Numbered from the stretch's first letter, positions 24,956 to 34,269 are shown. The stretch is DNA of 64,000 bases from Actinoplanes sichuanensis (GCF_033097365.1 NZ_AP028461.1:2604001-2668000); one strand, 5' to 3'. The notes: generated by a model not told the origin, from the sequence alone. Program-made: numbers and translations.

Positions 24956-26047
24956 TTGACCGTGTTCGGTAGCGGTTTGCGGACCACTCGATCCACGCTG
25001 TGGCGTTCGTTGGTCGCGCTGGAGTTGGCGCTGCTCGTCGCGCTCGGCGCGGCGGTCTGGGTGTCGCAGGGCACCCGGGCCGCCGCCGAGCGGGTCAGAG
25101 CGCACTCGGTGCCGTCGATCCAGCACATCCTGGCCGCGCACGCCGCCCTCGTGGAGGCCGACGAGGCGGCCGTCGACAGCTTCCGGACCGGGGCGGTGGC
25201 GCTGGCCGGGCCCGGTGAGCGGTATCAGAACCAGATCGCCCTCGCCGGGCAGAACCTCACCCGGCTCGCGGTCGACAGCATCGCGGGTGCCGGCGTCGGC
25301 CAGGGCATCCAGCTCGTCCAGGGTCAGTTGGCCGCCTACTCCGGGCTCATCGAGCAGGCCGACGCCCACTACCGCCGCGATCCCGGTTCGGCGCTGGCCC
25401 GAGCCGACCTCTGGTCCGCCTCCCGCCTGCTGCACATGCCCGCCGGTGGCATCCTCGCCCAGCTCGACGAACTGCTGGCCGTCGAACGGCAGGCGCTGGT
25501 CGGGCAACTCACAGCCGGGCGGATGGATCCGGGCTGGGTGATGGTCTGGATCGTGCCGATGGCCGTCCTGCTCGCGTTGCTGGTGGGCACCCAGGTGTTC
25601 CTGAGCCGGCGCTTCCGCCGTACCTTCAATCTGCCGTTGCTCGGGGCGACCGCCGCGGTGCTGGTCCTGGCCGCCGGCATGTCGTTCGATTTCGCCGCCC
25701 GCGGCGAATTGACCGCGACCCGCGACGCGGGTGACGCCCTGGTGGACGACTGGCAGGCACGCACCGCGGCCGCCGACCGGCGCGGCCAGCAGATGCTCGG
25801 TGACCTGATCGCGACGGCCTGCCCCGACGGGTGCGGCGAGACGATCGGCCGGCTCGTGGCGACACCCGGCGCGAATCGCGAACCACCGGACGAGCAGGCG
25901 CTGACGGCCCGCATCAAGGCGGTCGACGGGTACGCCGCGACGGCCGCCGACACGGCCGGACGACCGACGGCGCTGATGCTCGCGGTGCTGGCCGCCATGG
26001 CGCTGGTGCCGCTCGGGCTCCACCCGCGCATCGACGAATATCGGTAG
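24956..26047 (+). CDS. Four-TM sensor-like membrane protein without an output domain
   Basis: This 363-residue protein has membrane segments at about residues 18-38, 198-222, 238-256 and 342-358. They enclose two extracytoplasmic helical domains of about 155 and 80 residues. The first resembles the four-helix-bundle ligand domains of chemoreceptors and kinases (repeated Ala/Glu/Gln-rich helices), but no HAMP, kinase or methylation domain follows. The gene ends nine bases before the substrate-binding lipoprotein gene, so the two probably form one unit. The start TTG 24956 has GGGAGG with seven-base spacing. The second outer domain has a CPDGCGE pair. The function is unknown. Confidence 0.6.
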   Translation: MTVFGSGLRTTRSTLWRSLVALELALLVALGAAVWVSQGTRAAAERVRAHSVPSIQHILAAHAALVEADEAAVDSFRTGAVALAGPGERYQNQIALAGQNLTRLAVDSIAGAGVGQGIQLVQGQLAAYSGLIEQADAHYRRDPGSALARADLWSASRLLHMPAGGILAQLDELLAVERQALVGQLTAGRMDPGWVMVWIVPMAVLLALLVGTQVFLSRRFRRTFNLPLLGATAAVLVLAAGMSFDFAARGELTATRDAGDALVDDWQARTAAADRRGQQMLGDLIATACPDGCGETIGRLVATPGANREPPDEQALTARIKAVDGYAATAADTAGRPTALMLAVLAAMALVPLGLHPRIDEYR

Positions 26048-26055
26048 GGGTGATC

Positions 26056-27318
26056 ATGCGTACGAGACGCGCCGTGGCGCTGGCCGCCGTCGCCCTCCTG
26101 CTCACCGGGACCGGGGCGTGCACCGGTGGCGACCGGTCGAGCGTGACCGTCCTCGCGTCCTGGACCGGCGGCGAGGCCGACGCGTTCCGGCAGGTCCTGG
26201 ACCGGTTCACCGCCGAGACCGGCATCCGGGTCGATTACCAGGGCACCCGGGCCCTCAACCAGGTCCTCACCGCCGAGGTGCAGAAGGGCACCCCACCCGA
26301 CATCGCGGTCCTGCCCAGCCCCGGCGATCTCGGCGGCTACGTCCGCCGCTCCGCGGTGCGACCACTGGACGACATGACCGACACCGCACAGTCGCACAGC
26401 CCACAGTGGCTGCGCCTGGAGCGGATCGGCGACACCCGCTACGCGGTGGCGGTCAAAACCTCCCTCAAGAGCCTCATCTGGTACGACCCACGCCGCGTCC
26501 CCGACCTGTCCGGTGCGACCCCGCCGACCTGGGACGACCTGGTCCGGCTCAGTGAACGCCTCGGCGCGGGCGACGCCACCGCCTGGTGCATGGGCATGGC
26601 GTCCACCCCGGTCTCCGGCTGGCCCGGCACCGACTGGATCGAGGACCTCGTGCTCCACCGGGCCGGCACCGCGGTCTACCGGCGTTGGGCGGCCGGGCAG
26701 GTGGCCTGGACCGCACCGGAGATCCGCCAGGCGTGGACCGCGTGGAGCCAGGTCGCCCTGCGGCCCGGCCTCGTCCGGGGCGGTGTGCTGTTCACCGAGT
26801 TCGGTGACGCGGGCCGCGCCATGCACACCGACCCGCCCGGCTGCTTCCTGCACCATCAGGCGTCCTTCGTGGTCGGTGACGACCGGGGCACCGGCCTGGA
26901 CTTCGTGCCGTTCCCGTCGGAGCGGCCCCGGGCCTGGGAGGTCTCGGCCGACCTGGCCGCCCTGTTCAGCGACAAGCCGGAAGCCCGCGAGCTGATCCAC
27001 TTCCTGGCCACCGACGAGGCGCAGAGCATCTGGCCGGCGGCGAGCCGCGGTGCGGTGTTCTCCGCCAACCGCGGCGTCGACCAGGCGATCTACGACACCC
27101 CGGTGAGCCGCCGGATCGCACAGACCCTCACCGGGGAGGCGGCGTTGTGCTTCGACGCCTCCGACCTGATGCCGAGCGCGATGACGAACGCCTTCTACCG
27201 CGCGGTGCTGGAATACCTGCAGTCACCCGACGACCTCGACACGATCCTCGGCCGACTCGAACAGGTCCGAACCGCCATCCCCGTCACAGACTGGCTCGAC
27301 GTACCGTGCGGCGCCTGA
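26056..27318 (+). CDS. ABC-type extracellular solute-binding lipoprotein (family 1)
   Basis: This 420-residue periplasmic-type binding protein has an N-terminal lipoprotein-like signal (LLLTGTGAC at about residues 14-22). The mature part shows the family 1 (sugar-type) pattern: VTVLASWTGGEADAFRQVLDRFTAETGIRVDYQ, PPDIAVLPSPGDLGGYVR and TPPTWDDLVRLSERL. No permease or ATPase gene is nearby, which is unusual for an uptake system. The neighbour is the 4-TM sensor-like protein 8 bp upstream, so a sensing role is possible. The last 254 bp are duplicated at 33327-33580. The start ATG 26056 has AGGGG upstream. Confidence 0.8.
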   Translation: MRTRRAVALAAVALLLTGTGACTGGDRSSVTVLASWTGGEADAFRQVLDRFTAETGIRVDYQGTRALNQVLTAEVQKGTPPDIAVLPSPGDLGGYVRRSAVRPLDDMTDTAQSHSPQWLRLERIGDTRYAVAVKTSLKSLIWYDPRRVPDLSGATPPTWDDLVRLSERLGAGDATAWCMGMASTPVSGWPGTDWIEDLVLHRAGTAVYRRWAAGQVAWTAPEIRQAWTAWSQVALRPGLVRGGVLFTEFGDAGRAMHTDPPGCFLHHQASFVVGDDRGTGLDFVPFPSERPRAWEVSADLAALFSDKPEARELIHFLATDEAQSIWPAASRGAVFSANRGVDQAIYDTPVSRRIAQTLTGEAALCFDASDLMPSAMTNAFYRAVLEYLQSPDDLDTILGRLEQVRTAIPVTDWLDVPCGA

Positions 27319-27322
27319 CGGG
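27069..27322 (+). repeat. 254-bp direct repeat, copy 1 (3' end of the solute-binding gene)
   Basis: Identical to 33327-33580 except for two substitutions (27135 and 27288), both silent in the reading frame. It covers the last 83 codons, the stop and four bases beyond. The copies are exactly 6258 bp apart. Confidence 0.95.
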
Positions 27323-27878
27323 CGCCAGCCGTCGAGAACCTCCAGGCCGACGCGCGCCGCCTGGCCCGGCCGGATCTCCACCGCCGCGCCCAGCTGATCA
27401 CCCCTACCCGCGGGGCAGATAGGGGTGACCTCGCCGCCGCCGGCTGTATCTTCCATGACGTGCACGCCTGGGCCGTCGAGCACTGACGCGCCCTCCTGCC
27501 GGCGCTCAGCCACTGGCATCTGCCGTCGTTGTCGGCCGTCGAGGTCGCCGACATCCGAGCCCACACGAGGATCCTGAACAACCTCGCCTACACCGAGCAC
27601 CTGGCCGGCGATCTGCCGGCGGCGACCCTCGACCTGACCAGCCGGTACGACGTGACGCTCGACGACAGCACACTGAGATAGCAGTGTCTGACTAGTCAGG
27701 TATATCCGATCCCACGGCTCGACGGCCACTCCTGAGGCTCGCCTCACCGGGCCGCGCCCGGGTAGGGGTCCGCCGTCATGAATGCCCAGAAAAGATGCAT
27801 ATATTCACTATTTGAAGAGTCGTCGCGGCGGCTTGATGAATCCGGCATAACGGTCACCTTGCAGGGCATTATCTCGAC
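27323..27878. other. Intergenic stretch with possible decayed coding fragments
   Basis: About 555 bp without an intact gene. Plus-strand translations contain fragments such as DLAAAGCIFHDVHAWAVEH (about 27421-27485) and ILNNLAYTEHLAGDLPAATLDLTSRY (about 27570-27650) that look like remains of TPR-type or metabolic genes, split by stops. At 27780-27830 the DNA becomes AT-rich (ATGCATATATTCACTATTTG), probably part of the promoter of the kinase gene that starts at 27879. Confidence 0.4.
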
Positions 27879-30371
27879 ATGGACGTCGCGCGCGGGCTAG
27901 CCGCTGACAGGTTCCCGCCTGATTCGGCCGAGGGGGTCGCCGACGCGTCGCCGGCCCCGGGGGAGTGGCTTGACGGGCTGTGCCGGCTGGCCGCACATCT
28001 GACCGGCGCGCCGATGGCCGCCCTGTCGTTGGCTGATGCCGAGCGGGGGAACCTGGTCGGGAGCCACGGGATGCCGACGGACATGGACCGGTGCGACGTC
28101 GTCTCGTTGACCGAGTCTCTCGACGCCTATCTGGCGGGCCGGTTCTCGGCGGCGACGGCCGGCCGCCGAGAATGTGACCGGGCCTCCGGTGTGTGCGATC
28201 TTCCGCTCCGCATCGGTGGAGCACACGCCTTTCTCGCCACCGCGGTCGGCGGCGGCAAGGGCGGCACCGTCGCGGCGCTGACGGTCTTCGACATGCCGTC
28301 CCGACACTGGTCGGATCAGGATGGTGCGACGCTCAGCGAGGTCGCCGCACTCCTGCCCGCATCCAGCTGGACCAGCCACCGTCACGAGTCAGCGGACCCC
28401 GCGGGGCTACTGGACGGAATGCCGGAGGCCTGCATCGCGGTCGATGCGGCCGGGCTCGTCCGCGCCTTCAATCGCGCCGCGCAGCGGTTGCTCGGGTTCT
28501 CCGCCGATCAGGTTCTCGGGCGGCCTCTGGAAACCACCCTCGCGCCGGGCTACCGCGACGAGCCGGTCGCCGCGGCTCTCGCCAGGCTGTTCGCCGCCGA
28601 GCCGGTGCGCCCGGTCCGGCGTGAGATCAGCGTGCGGCACCGCGACGGCTACCGCATCACCACACACGCGTGTCTGGCCGTGGTGCACGGTTCCGCAGGG
28701 CCGCTGGTCACCGTACGGCTGGCCGACCGCACTGCGCAGGACGCCGCCGAGGAACAGACGGAACGGCAGACGGCCTTCCTGGCCGCCCTGCTGAACAGTC
28801 TCTCGGTAGGGGTGATCGCCTGTGACGAGAACGCCCACGTCGTCGTGGTCAACCGGGCTCTGCGGAGGGTGCACCACCTGCCGGAGTCTGCCTCGCTGAC
28901 CGGCCGGCCGTTGTCCGCTGTCGGCCCGACCTCGTTGTTCAACACCGCCATGCAGCCGCTCCCCTGGGATGAGGTGCCGCTCATCCGGGCCTTGCACGGG
29001 GAATCCCTCACCGACGTCGAGGTGCTGGTACAGCTACCCGACCAGCGGCTGCGGGGGTTCGCTGCCACCGCCCGACCGATCGTCGGTGGCGACGGCCGGC
29101 ACCTCGGTGCGGTGGCCGTTGCCCATGAGACGACCACGTTGCGGCATACCGAACAGTTCCGCAGGTGTCATCACGAGGTCGAGAAGGCCCTGCGGGACAC
29201 CGCCTCGATCGCCGAGGCCGCCCCGGCGGTGCTGCAGGCGGTGACCGCTGCGCTCGGCTGGCCATGCGCGGAACTCTTCCTGGCCGACGAGGCCGGCCAG
29301 GAGCTGCAGGCGGTCGGACACCACAGCGGTACGGGCGGCGACATCGACGGTTTCTTCGACCATGCCCCCATCAAGGGTCTCGGTGTCACCGGCCGTGTCT
29401 GGGCGACCGGGCAGCCGCTATGGGTGCCGGACATCAGCGGATACGCGGAGATCACCACAGAGTACGAACGGCACCGGGCCGAACTCTGCGTCCGCAACGG
29501 CATCCGCACCATTCTCGCCGTGCCCGTCTGCGATGGAGGCACCCTCCTCGGGGTGCTCACCTGTTATGCCGGAACCGCCGAGGTCCACGAGGACCTGCTC
29601 ATCGTCCTGCTCGACGGCATCGCCACGCAGATCGGCATCTACATCGCCCTGCGCCGCGCCGAAGACCTGGCCCGCCAGCTGACCCGGTCCCAAGACGACT
29701 TCCTCGACCTCATCGGCCATGAGATGCGCACACCGCTCACCGCCATCACCGCCAATGTCGGGCTGCTCGCCGATGAGGCGGACAGCCTCGACGAGGAACA
29801 GCGTCACATGCTCGCCACCGTCGCCCGTAACACCAGTGTGCTGCGCCGTATCGTCGACGCGCTGCTGGACCTGTCCGCCCTGGAGGCCGGCCGGCGGAGA
29901 CTCGCCACCGAACGCATCGACCTGGCCGCCGTCGCCGACCGGGCGATCCTCGCCATCCGGCTGGTCGCTGCCGACCGCGGCATACAGGTCCAGTCGACGG
30001 TCGACGGACCGGTCTGGATCGACGGCGACGAGACCCGGCTGCGGCAGGTCCTCGACGACCTGTTGTCCAATGCCGTCAACTACAGTCCGGCCGGTGCCGA
30101 GGTCCGTCTCGACCTGCGCTCGCACGGCCGGCACACCGAACTGTGCGTCACCGACACCGGCATCGGCACACCGGAACCCGAGCGCGCCCGGGTCTTCGAC
30201 CGCTTCTTCCGGGCGAGCAACGTCCGCCACCACGGAACCCCGGGTAGCGGTCTGGGGCTCAGCCGCGCACGCACCATCGTGCGTCTGCACCACGGCACCA
30301 TCACCTTGGAAGCCGACGAGCCCACCGGCACCATCGTCCGGGTCCGGCTCCCCCTGGCGACGAAGACCTGA
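27879..30371 (+). CDS. Large cytosolic PAS/GAF hybrid sensor histidine kinase
   Basis: This 830-residue soluble kinase has five sensory or catalytic parts. An N-terminal GAF-like domain covers about residues 25-155. A PAS domain lies at about 175-285 (ACIAVDAAGLVRAFNRAAQRLLGFSADQVLGRPL). A second PAS is at about 300-415 (VGVIACDENAHVVVVNRALRRV), and a GAF at about 430-595 (GVTGRVWATGQPLWVPDIS). The HisKA domain has the phospho-acceptor His614 in DLIGHEMRTPLTAI, followed by HATPase with NAVNYSP, DTGIG and GSGLGLS. There is no membrane segment, so it senses internal signals. It is followed 205 bp later by an OmpR-type regulator that already has its own kinase. The first base of the start is preceded by no clear ribosome binding site. 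Confidence 0.9.
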   Translation: MDVARGLAADRFPPDSAEGVADASPAPGEWLDGLCRLAAHLTGAPMAALSLADAERGNLVGSHGMPTDMDRCDVVSLTESLDAYLAGRFSAATAGRRECDRASGVCDLPLRIGGAHAFLATAVGGGKGGTVAALTVFDMPSRHWSDQDGATLSEVAALLPASSWTSHRHESADPAGLLDGMPEACIAVDAAGLVRAFNRAAQRLLGFSADQVLGRPLETTLAPGYRDEPVAAALARLFAAEPVRPVRREISVRHRDGYRITTHACLAVVHGSAGPLVTVRLADRTAQDAAEEQTERQTAFLAALLNSLSVGVIACDENAHVVVVNRALRRVHHLPESASLTGRPLSAVGPTSLFNTAMQPLPWDEVPLIRALHGESLTDVEVLVQLPDQRLRGFAATARPIVGGDGRHLGAVAVAHETTTLRHTEQFRRCHHEVEKALRDTASIAEAAPAVLQAVTAALGWPCAELFLADEAGQELQAVGHHSGTGGDIDGFFDHAPIKGLGVTGRVWATGQPLWVPDISGYAEITTEYERHRAELCVRNGIRTILAVPVCDGGTLLGVLTCYAGTAEVHEDLLIVLLDGIATQIGIYIALRRAEDLARQLTRSQDDFLDLIGHEMRTPLTAITANVGLLADEADSLDEEQRHMLATVARNTSVLRRIVDALLDLSALEAGRRRLATERIDLAAVADRAILAIRLVAADRGIQVQSTVDGPVWIDGDETRLRQVLDDLLSNAVNYSPAGAEVRLDLRSHGRHTELCVTDTGIGTPEPERARVFDRFFRASNVRHHGTPGSGLGLSRARTIVRLHHGTITLEADEPTGTIVRVRLPLATKT

Positions 30372-30576
30372 CGAGGCCATCACGGCTGAATTCGCCGCCG
30401 CCTCGTGGATCGCACGTCGAGCAGACCCTGGAGCCGGACGCGGCGAGAGTAAAGAGTCGGGCAGGGGACGGTAAAGAATCGGCGGGGGTCTTGGTCGACT
30501 GTTTCCCGAATCATGCCCGGCATTCGTGATGCCGCAGCTCAGTGCCGTTCGCTCGTGATCTTGACCGGATGTTCCG

Positions 30577-31275
30577 ATGGCTACTCTTCAACGCGTGCGT
30601 GTACTTCTGGTGGAGGACGACCATCCGGTGGCCGAGTCGCTGCGGCGTGGACTGGGCCGGTACGGGTTCGAGGTCGAGTGGGTGACCGACGGCCGGTCGG
30701 CTCTGGCCGCCCCACCGTGCGACCTGGTGCTGCTCGATCTCGGGCTGCCCGATACCGACGGCCTGGACGTCTGTCGCGAGCTGCGAGCCCGGGGATCGGT
30801 TCCGATCATCGTGATCAGCGCGCGGGCCGAGGAGGTCGACCGGGTGGTCGGGCTGGAGCTCGGCGCCGACGACTACGTCTCCAAGCCGTTCGGAATGCGT
30901 GAGGTGATCGCGCGAATCCGCGCGGTGCTGCGCCGCTCAGCCGGTTCCGGCACCGACAGCAACCCGGCCGCCACCGACGGAGACGGGTCCCTGCCGGACC
31001 GCCTGGTGATCGACAGGTGGTCACGCCGGGTCCTGCTGGACGGCGCCGAGGTGGCACTGACCCCGCGGGAGTACGACCTGCTGGCGTTCCTGGCCACCGA
31101 GCCGGGCCGGCTGTTCACCCGAGAACAGATCATGGAGTCGGTGTGGGCGACCAACTGGTTCGGTGCCACCAAGACTCTGGACGTGCACATCGGCGGGCTG
31201 CGGCGCAAGCTCGGTGAGGCCATCGCGCTGGAGACGGTGCGCGGCGTCGGTTTCCGGCTGGTGGCGGCCACGTGA
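30577..31275 (+). CDS. OmpR/PhoB-family response regulator
   Basis: This 232-residue regulator has a receiver domain with LVEDDHPVAE, phospho-acceptor Asp54 in LVLLDLGLPD, Ser/Thr at IVISARAEE and Lys at DDYVSKPFG. A variable linker precedes the winged-helix DNA-binding domain (SRRVLLDGAEVALTPREYDLLAFLATEPGRLFTREQIMESVWATNW and TLDVHIGGLRRKLG). It overlaps the membrane kinase downstream by four bases (GTGA). The start is ATG 30577, or GTG 30595 closer to the receiver. It could also receive phosphate from the upstream PAS/GAF kinase. Confidence 0.9.
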   Translation: MATLQRVRVLLVEDDHPVAESLRRGLGRYGFEVEWVTDGRSALAAPPCDLVLLDLGLPDTDGLDVCRELRARGSVPIIVISARAEEVDRVVGLELGADDYVSKPFGMREVIARIRAVLRRSAGSGTDSNPAATDGDGSLPDRLVIDRWSRRVLLDGAEVALTPREYDLLAFLATEPGRLFTREQIMESVWATNWFGATKTLDVHIGGLRRKLGEAIALETVRGVGFRLVAAT

Positions 31276-32630
31276 TCCGCCAGCTGACGGTCAGCTACGT
31301 GGTGCTGGTGGCGGTCGCCATCGCCGCGTTCACCGTTCCGGTCGCCTGGGTGCTCACCGATCAGCTCAGCGACGACGCGATCAGTGCCGCACGCCGCGAG
31401 GCGGACACCGCGGCGCTACTGCTGGCCGGCGGGGACACCCCGTCGCAGCGGGCGCTCGTCGAACTCATGGACGCGTATTCGCGGCAGACTCCCGGCCGGC
31501 TCGACGCCGTCACCGCGCCGGGCCGACCCGCCGGTCCGGTGCCCGCGGCCGTGGATCCCGGCGACGAGGCGTTCACCCGGGCGCTGGCCGGCGAGCAGGT
31601 GGCTGTCGAGTGGGGTCACCAGGTTGGTTTGGGGGAGGAGGGCTTCGCGGTTGCGGTGCCCGCCCGGGATGCCGGCGGTGCGGTGGTCGGGGCGGTCCGG
31701 GTCAGCTATCCGTCGGCTCCGCTGGACCGGCGGCAGTGGCAGATCTGGGGCTTCCGTGGTGGGCTCGCGATCGCCGTGCTGCTGGCGGCAGCTCTACTCG
31801 GCCTGGCTTTCGCCCGCCGGGTGACCAGCCCGCTGCGTGCTCTCGACCGGATGGCCGGGCGGCTGCGCGACGGTGACCTGTCGGTCCGGGTCGAGGAGAC
31901 CGGCCCGCCCGAGGTACGCACGCTGGCCCGAACCCTCAACACGGCCGCCGAGACCATCGACAGTCTGGTCCGCTCCCAGCGGACGTTCATCGCCAACGCC
32001 TCGCACCAGCTGCGCACCCCGCTGACCGCGCTGCGGCTGTCGCTGGACAACATCGCCGACGCGGCGCGTGATCCCGAGCTGCGCGACGACGTCGATCAGG
32101 CGTCGGCCGAGGTGGTCCGGATGAGCCGACTGGTGAACGGACTGCTGGCCCTGGCCCGTGCCGAGGGTGACGTGTCGGCGCCCGAACGGACCGCGGTGCG
32201 TGAGGTCGCCGCCGGACGCTTCGACGTGTGGCGGGCGGCCGCCGACGAGAAGGGCGTCGCCCTGGAACTGACCGGTGCCGCGCACGGCCCGGACGCGCTG
32301 ATCACCCGCGGGCACCTGGAACAGATCCTGGACAACCTGTTCGCCAACGCGCTGGAGGTGTCCCCGGCCGGCGGGAGCATCCGGGTCACCGCCGTCGGCG
32401 ACGGTGACCGGGTGACGGTCACCGTCGCCGACGAGGGGCCGGGCATCTCGCCCGAACTACGGGAACGGGCCTTCGACAGGTTCTGGCGCGGCGACACCCG
32501 GCCCGGTGGATCCGGGCTGGGGCTGGCCATCGTGCGTCAGCTGGTCGAGGACGACGGCGGCCGGATCCGGCTGGACGCGGCGGCCGGTGGTGGCCTTCGT
32601 GTGGTCATCGACTTCCGGGCCGCCGGATGA
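31272..32630 (+). CDS. Membrane sensor histidine kinase with HAMP domain
   Basis: This 452-residue partner of the OmpR-type regulator has a membrane segment at residues 7-30, an extracytoplasmic domain of about 125 residues, and a second membrane segment at about 158-180. The HAMP follows (RRVTSPLRALDRMAGRLRDGDLSVRVEETGPPEVRTLARTLN). HisKA has the acceptor His245 in FIANASHQLRTPLTAL. HATPase contains NLFANALEVSP, DEGPGIS and GGSGLGLAIVRQL. This is the standard architecture of envelope-stress sensors. The start is GTG within the regulator's stop. Confidence 0.9.
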   Translation: MIRQLTVSYVVLVAVAIAAFTVPVAWVLTDQLSDDAISAARREADTAALLLAGGDTPSQRALVELMDAYSRQTPGRLDAVTAPGRPAGPVPAAVDPGDEAFTRALAGEQVAVEWGHQVGLGEEGFAVAVPARDAGGAVVGAVRVSYPSAPLDRRQWQIWGFRGGLAIAVLLAAALLGLAFARRVTSPLRALDRMAGRLRDGDLSVRVEETGPPEVRTLARTLNTAAETIDSLVRSQRTFIANASHQLRTPLTALRLSLDNIADAARDPELRDDVDQASAEVVRMSRLVNGLLALARAEGDVSAPERTAVREVAAGRFDVWRAAADEKGVALELTGAAHGPDALITRGHLEQILDNLFANALEVSPAGGSIRVTAVGDGDRVTVTVADEGPGISPELRERAFDRFWRGDTRPGGSGLGLAIVRQLVEDDGGRIRLDAAAGGGLRVVIDFRAAG

Positions 32631-32631
32631 C

Positions 32632-33138
32632 TCATTCCGGCATCGCCGAGGAATGGTGGTTGACGATCAGCCATTTCCCGTTGATGCGTTCGTAGACGAA
32701 GGTGTAGCGGGCGTCCACGACCCGCGTTCCGGAGTCGGAGCGCAGCGTGAATCGGTAGGTGCCGGTGTCGATGGCCGTGGTCGGGTCGAGTACCTTCACG
32801 TGCGATTCGGTGATGACCGCCTGGGGCCGGTTCTCCAGGAAATGCTGGAAATAGTCGACGATCTCCGCACGGTTAGTGCGGACCTGGTTCGACACGGTCG
32901 GCACCAGCACGCCGTCGGGGGCGTACCGGTCGGCCACCCGCTGCGGGTCCAGCGTCGTCAGCGACCGGTTCCACCGCGTGAACAGCGCCCGGATCTGTTG
33001 CTCGGAAGCCTTCGTCCGGACGGCTGACACGGTTGCCGGGGAGGCGGTCGCGCTCGACACCGCCCACGGCGCGGCGGTGACCGCCAGCACCGCCGCGGCA
33101 CCGGCGCCGAGGACTCGGATACGTACTCTCCGGGTCAT
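32632..33138 (-). CDS. Exported SnoaL/SgcJ-like (CaMKII association-domain type) protein
   Basis: This 168-residue protein has a signal peptide (residues 1-33, ending ATA/SPA) and one NTF2-like domain: IRALFTRWNRSLTTLDPQRVADRYAPDGVLVPTVSN, NRAEIVDYFQHFLENRP and a final TFVYERINGKWLIVNHHSSAMPE. The ending is characteristic of the SgcJ/EcaC family related to the CaMKII association domain. Some relatives act in antibiotic pathways, but most have no known reaction. An exported version is unusual and may bind a ligand. It converges with the kinase gene with one base between stops. Confidence 0.8.
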   Translation of the reverse strand: MTRRVRIRVLGAGAAAVLAVTAAPWAVSSATASPATVSAVRTKASEQQIRALFTRWNRSLTTLDPQRVADRYAPDGVLVPTVSNQVRTNRAEIVDYFQHFLENRPQAVITESHVKVLDPTTAIDTGTYRFTLRSDSGTRVVDARYTFVYERINGKWLIVNHHSSAMPE

Positions 33139-33326
33139 TGTCGTCTCCTGTCGATCGGGGGTTGATGCATTCCACTATCAGCGCCCGACAGAAAAGGGAG
33201 AGTGCGATGACGGCAAGGCTTCGGCCAAGATTCCGCCAATGCGAAAGCAGTTTCTCCAGTCGAGGCCGATCTGGCTGTGGAGGCGCCGTCGACGACTCCG
33301 GTGACGGCGGTCAGGTTGCCTTTTCC

Positions 33327-33580
33327 CCGCGGCGTCGACCAGGCGATCTACGACACCCCGGTGAGCCGCCGGATCGCACAGACCCTCACCGGCGAGGCGG
33401 CGTTGTGCTTCGACGCCTCCGACCTGATGCCGAGCGCGATGACGAACGCCTTCTACCGCGCGGTGCTGGAATACCTGCAGTCACCCGACGACCTCGACAC
33501 GATCCTCGGCCGACTCGAACAGGTCCGAACCGCCATCCCCGTCACCGACTGGCTCGACGTACCGTGCGGCGCCTGACGGG
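33327..33580 (+). repeat. 254-bp direct repeat, copy 2
   Basis: Near-identical copy of 27069-27322. It sits between the SnoaL-like gene and the LuxR-type regulator gene and marks the right edge of a 6-kb signalling segment. Confidence 0.95.
33331..33576 (+). pseudogene. Truncated 3' fragment of the solute-binding protein gene
   Basis: This carries the last 81 codons of the binding-protein gene with its stop (GVDQAIYDTPVSRRIAQ to TDWLDVPCGA). It lacks the first 339 codons, the signal and a start site. An open frame extends upstream to 33277 through unrelated sequence, but no translation signal supports a fusion protein. The two differences from the intact copy are silent, so the duplication is recent or is being homogenised by recombination. 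Confidence 0.9.
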
Positions 33581-33591
33581 TGCCCGCCGAC

Positions 33592-34269
33592 TCACGTGCC
33601 GGCGTCGGCCAGCCCGCTGCGATAGGCCAGGACCACGGCCTGGGTACGGTCCTCGACCTCGAGTTTCATGATGACGCGGCTGACGTGCGTCTTGACGGTG
33701 GCCTCGGACAGGCACAGTTGGGCGGCGATCTCCCGGTTCGGCAGGCCGAGGGCCATCAGCTGCAGGATCTCCCGTTCTCGCGGAGTCAGCCGATCGAGAA
33801 CACCGGGCGTCGACAGGACCGGCTCCTTACGGTCGGTGAGGCCGGCGATGACACCGCGGGTGACACTCGGATGGAGGTATGCGTTACCGGCGTGCACCTC
33901 CCGGATCGCGTTGGTGAGGTCAGTGGGCGCACCGTCCTTCGGAAGATAACCGGAGGCACCGGCCCGCAGCGCTGCGTGAACCTTCGTGTCCTCACTGAGC
34001 GTGGTGAGGACGAGGACCTTGACCGTTTGACCGTGTTCGACTGGGAAATCGTCGGCGGTGAGACGCCGGGTCGCCTCGATGCCGTCCAGGTTCGGCATCC
34101 GCATGTCCATGACCACGATGTCCGGGTGTAGTTCACCCGCCAACCGGACCGCCTCGAGGCCGTCACCGGCCTGGCCGACGACCTCGATGTCGGATTCGAC
34201 GGACAGCAGCATGGCGATGCCGGCCCGGATCATAGGCTGGTCGTCGGCCAGCACGACCCGGATGCTCAC
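33592..34269 (-). CDS. NarL/LuxR-family response regulator
   Basis: This 225-residue regulator starts at GTG 34269 (VSIRVVLADDQ). The receiver has the acidic pair ADDQ, phospho-acceptor Asp55 in IVVMDMRMPNLDG, Thr at LVLTTLS and Lys at GYLPKDG. The LuxR-type DNA-binding domain reads LTPREREILQLMALGLPNREIAAQLCLSEATVKTHVSRVIMKL. The upstream gene on the same strand is a double-module kinase ending 85 bp away, its evident partner. The stop lies 12 bp from the 254-bp repeat. Longer N-terminal readings to 34446 add only an arginine-rich, non-homologous tail. Confidence 0.9.
   Translation of the reverse strand: MSIRVVLADDQPMIRAGIAMLLSVESDIEVVGQAGDGLEAVRLAGELHPDIVVMDMRMPNLDGIEATRRLTADDFPVEHGQTVKVLVLTTLSEDTKVHAALRAGASGYLPKDGAPTDLTNAIREVHAGNAYLHPSVTRGVIAGLTDRKEPVLSTPGVLDRLTPREREILQLMALGLPNREIAAQLCLSEATVKTHVSRVIMKLEVEDRTQAVVLAYRSGLADAGT

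Noticed and set aside
24533..27000. Long minus-strand frames opposite the 4-TM and binding-protein genes
   Set aside because: They are antisense shadows. The plus-strand genes have signals, domains and ribosome binding sites.
33277..33576. Possible fusion gene using the duplicated 3' end of the binding-protein gene
   Set aside because: The upstream part has no homology, start site or codon bias. The fragment is better explained as a duplication scar.
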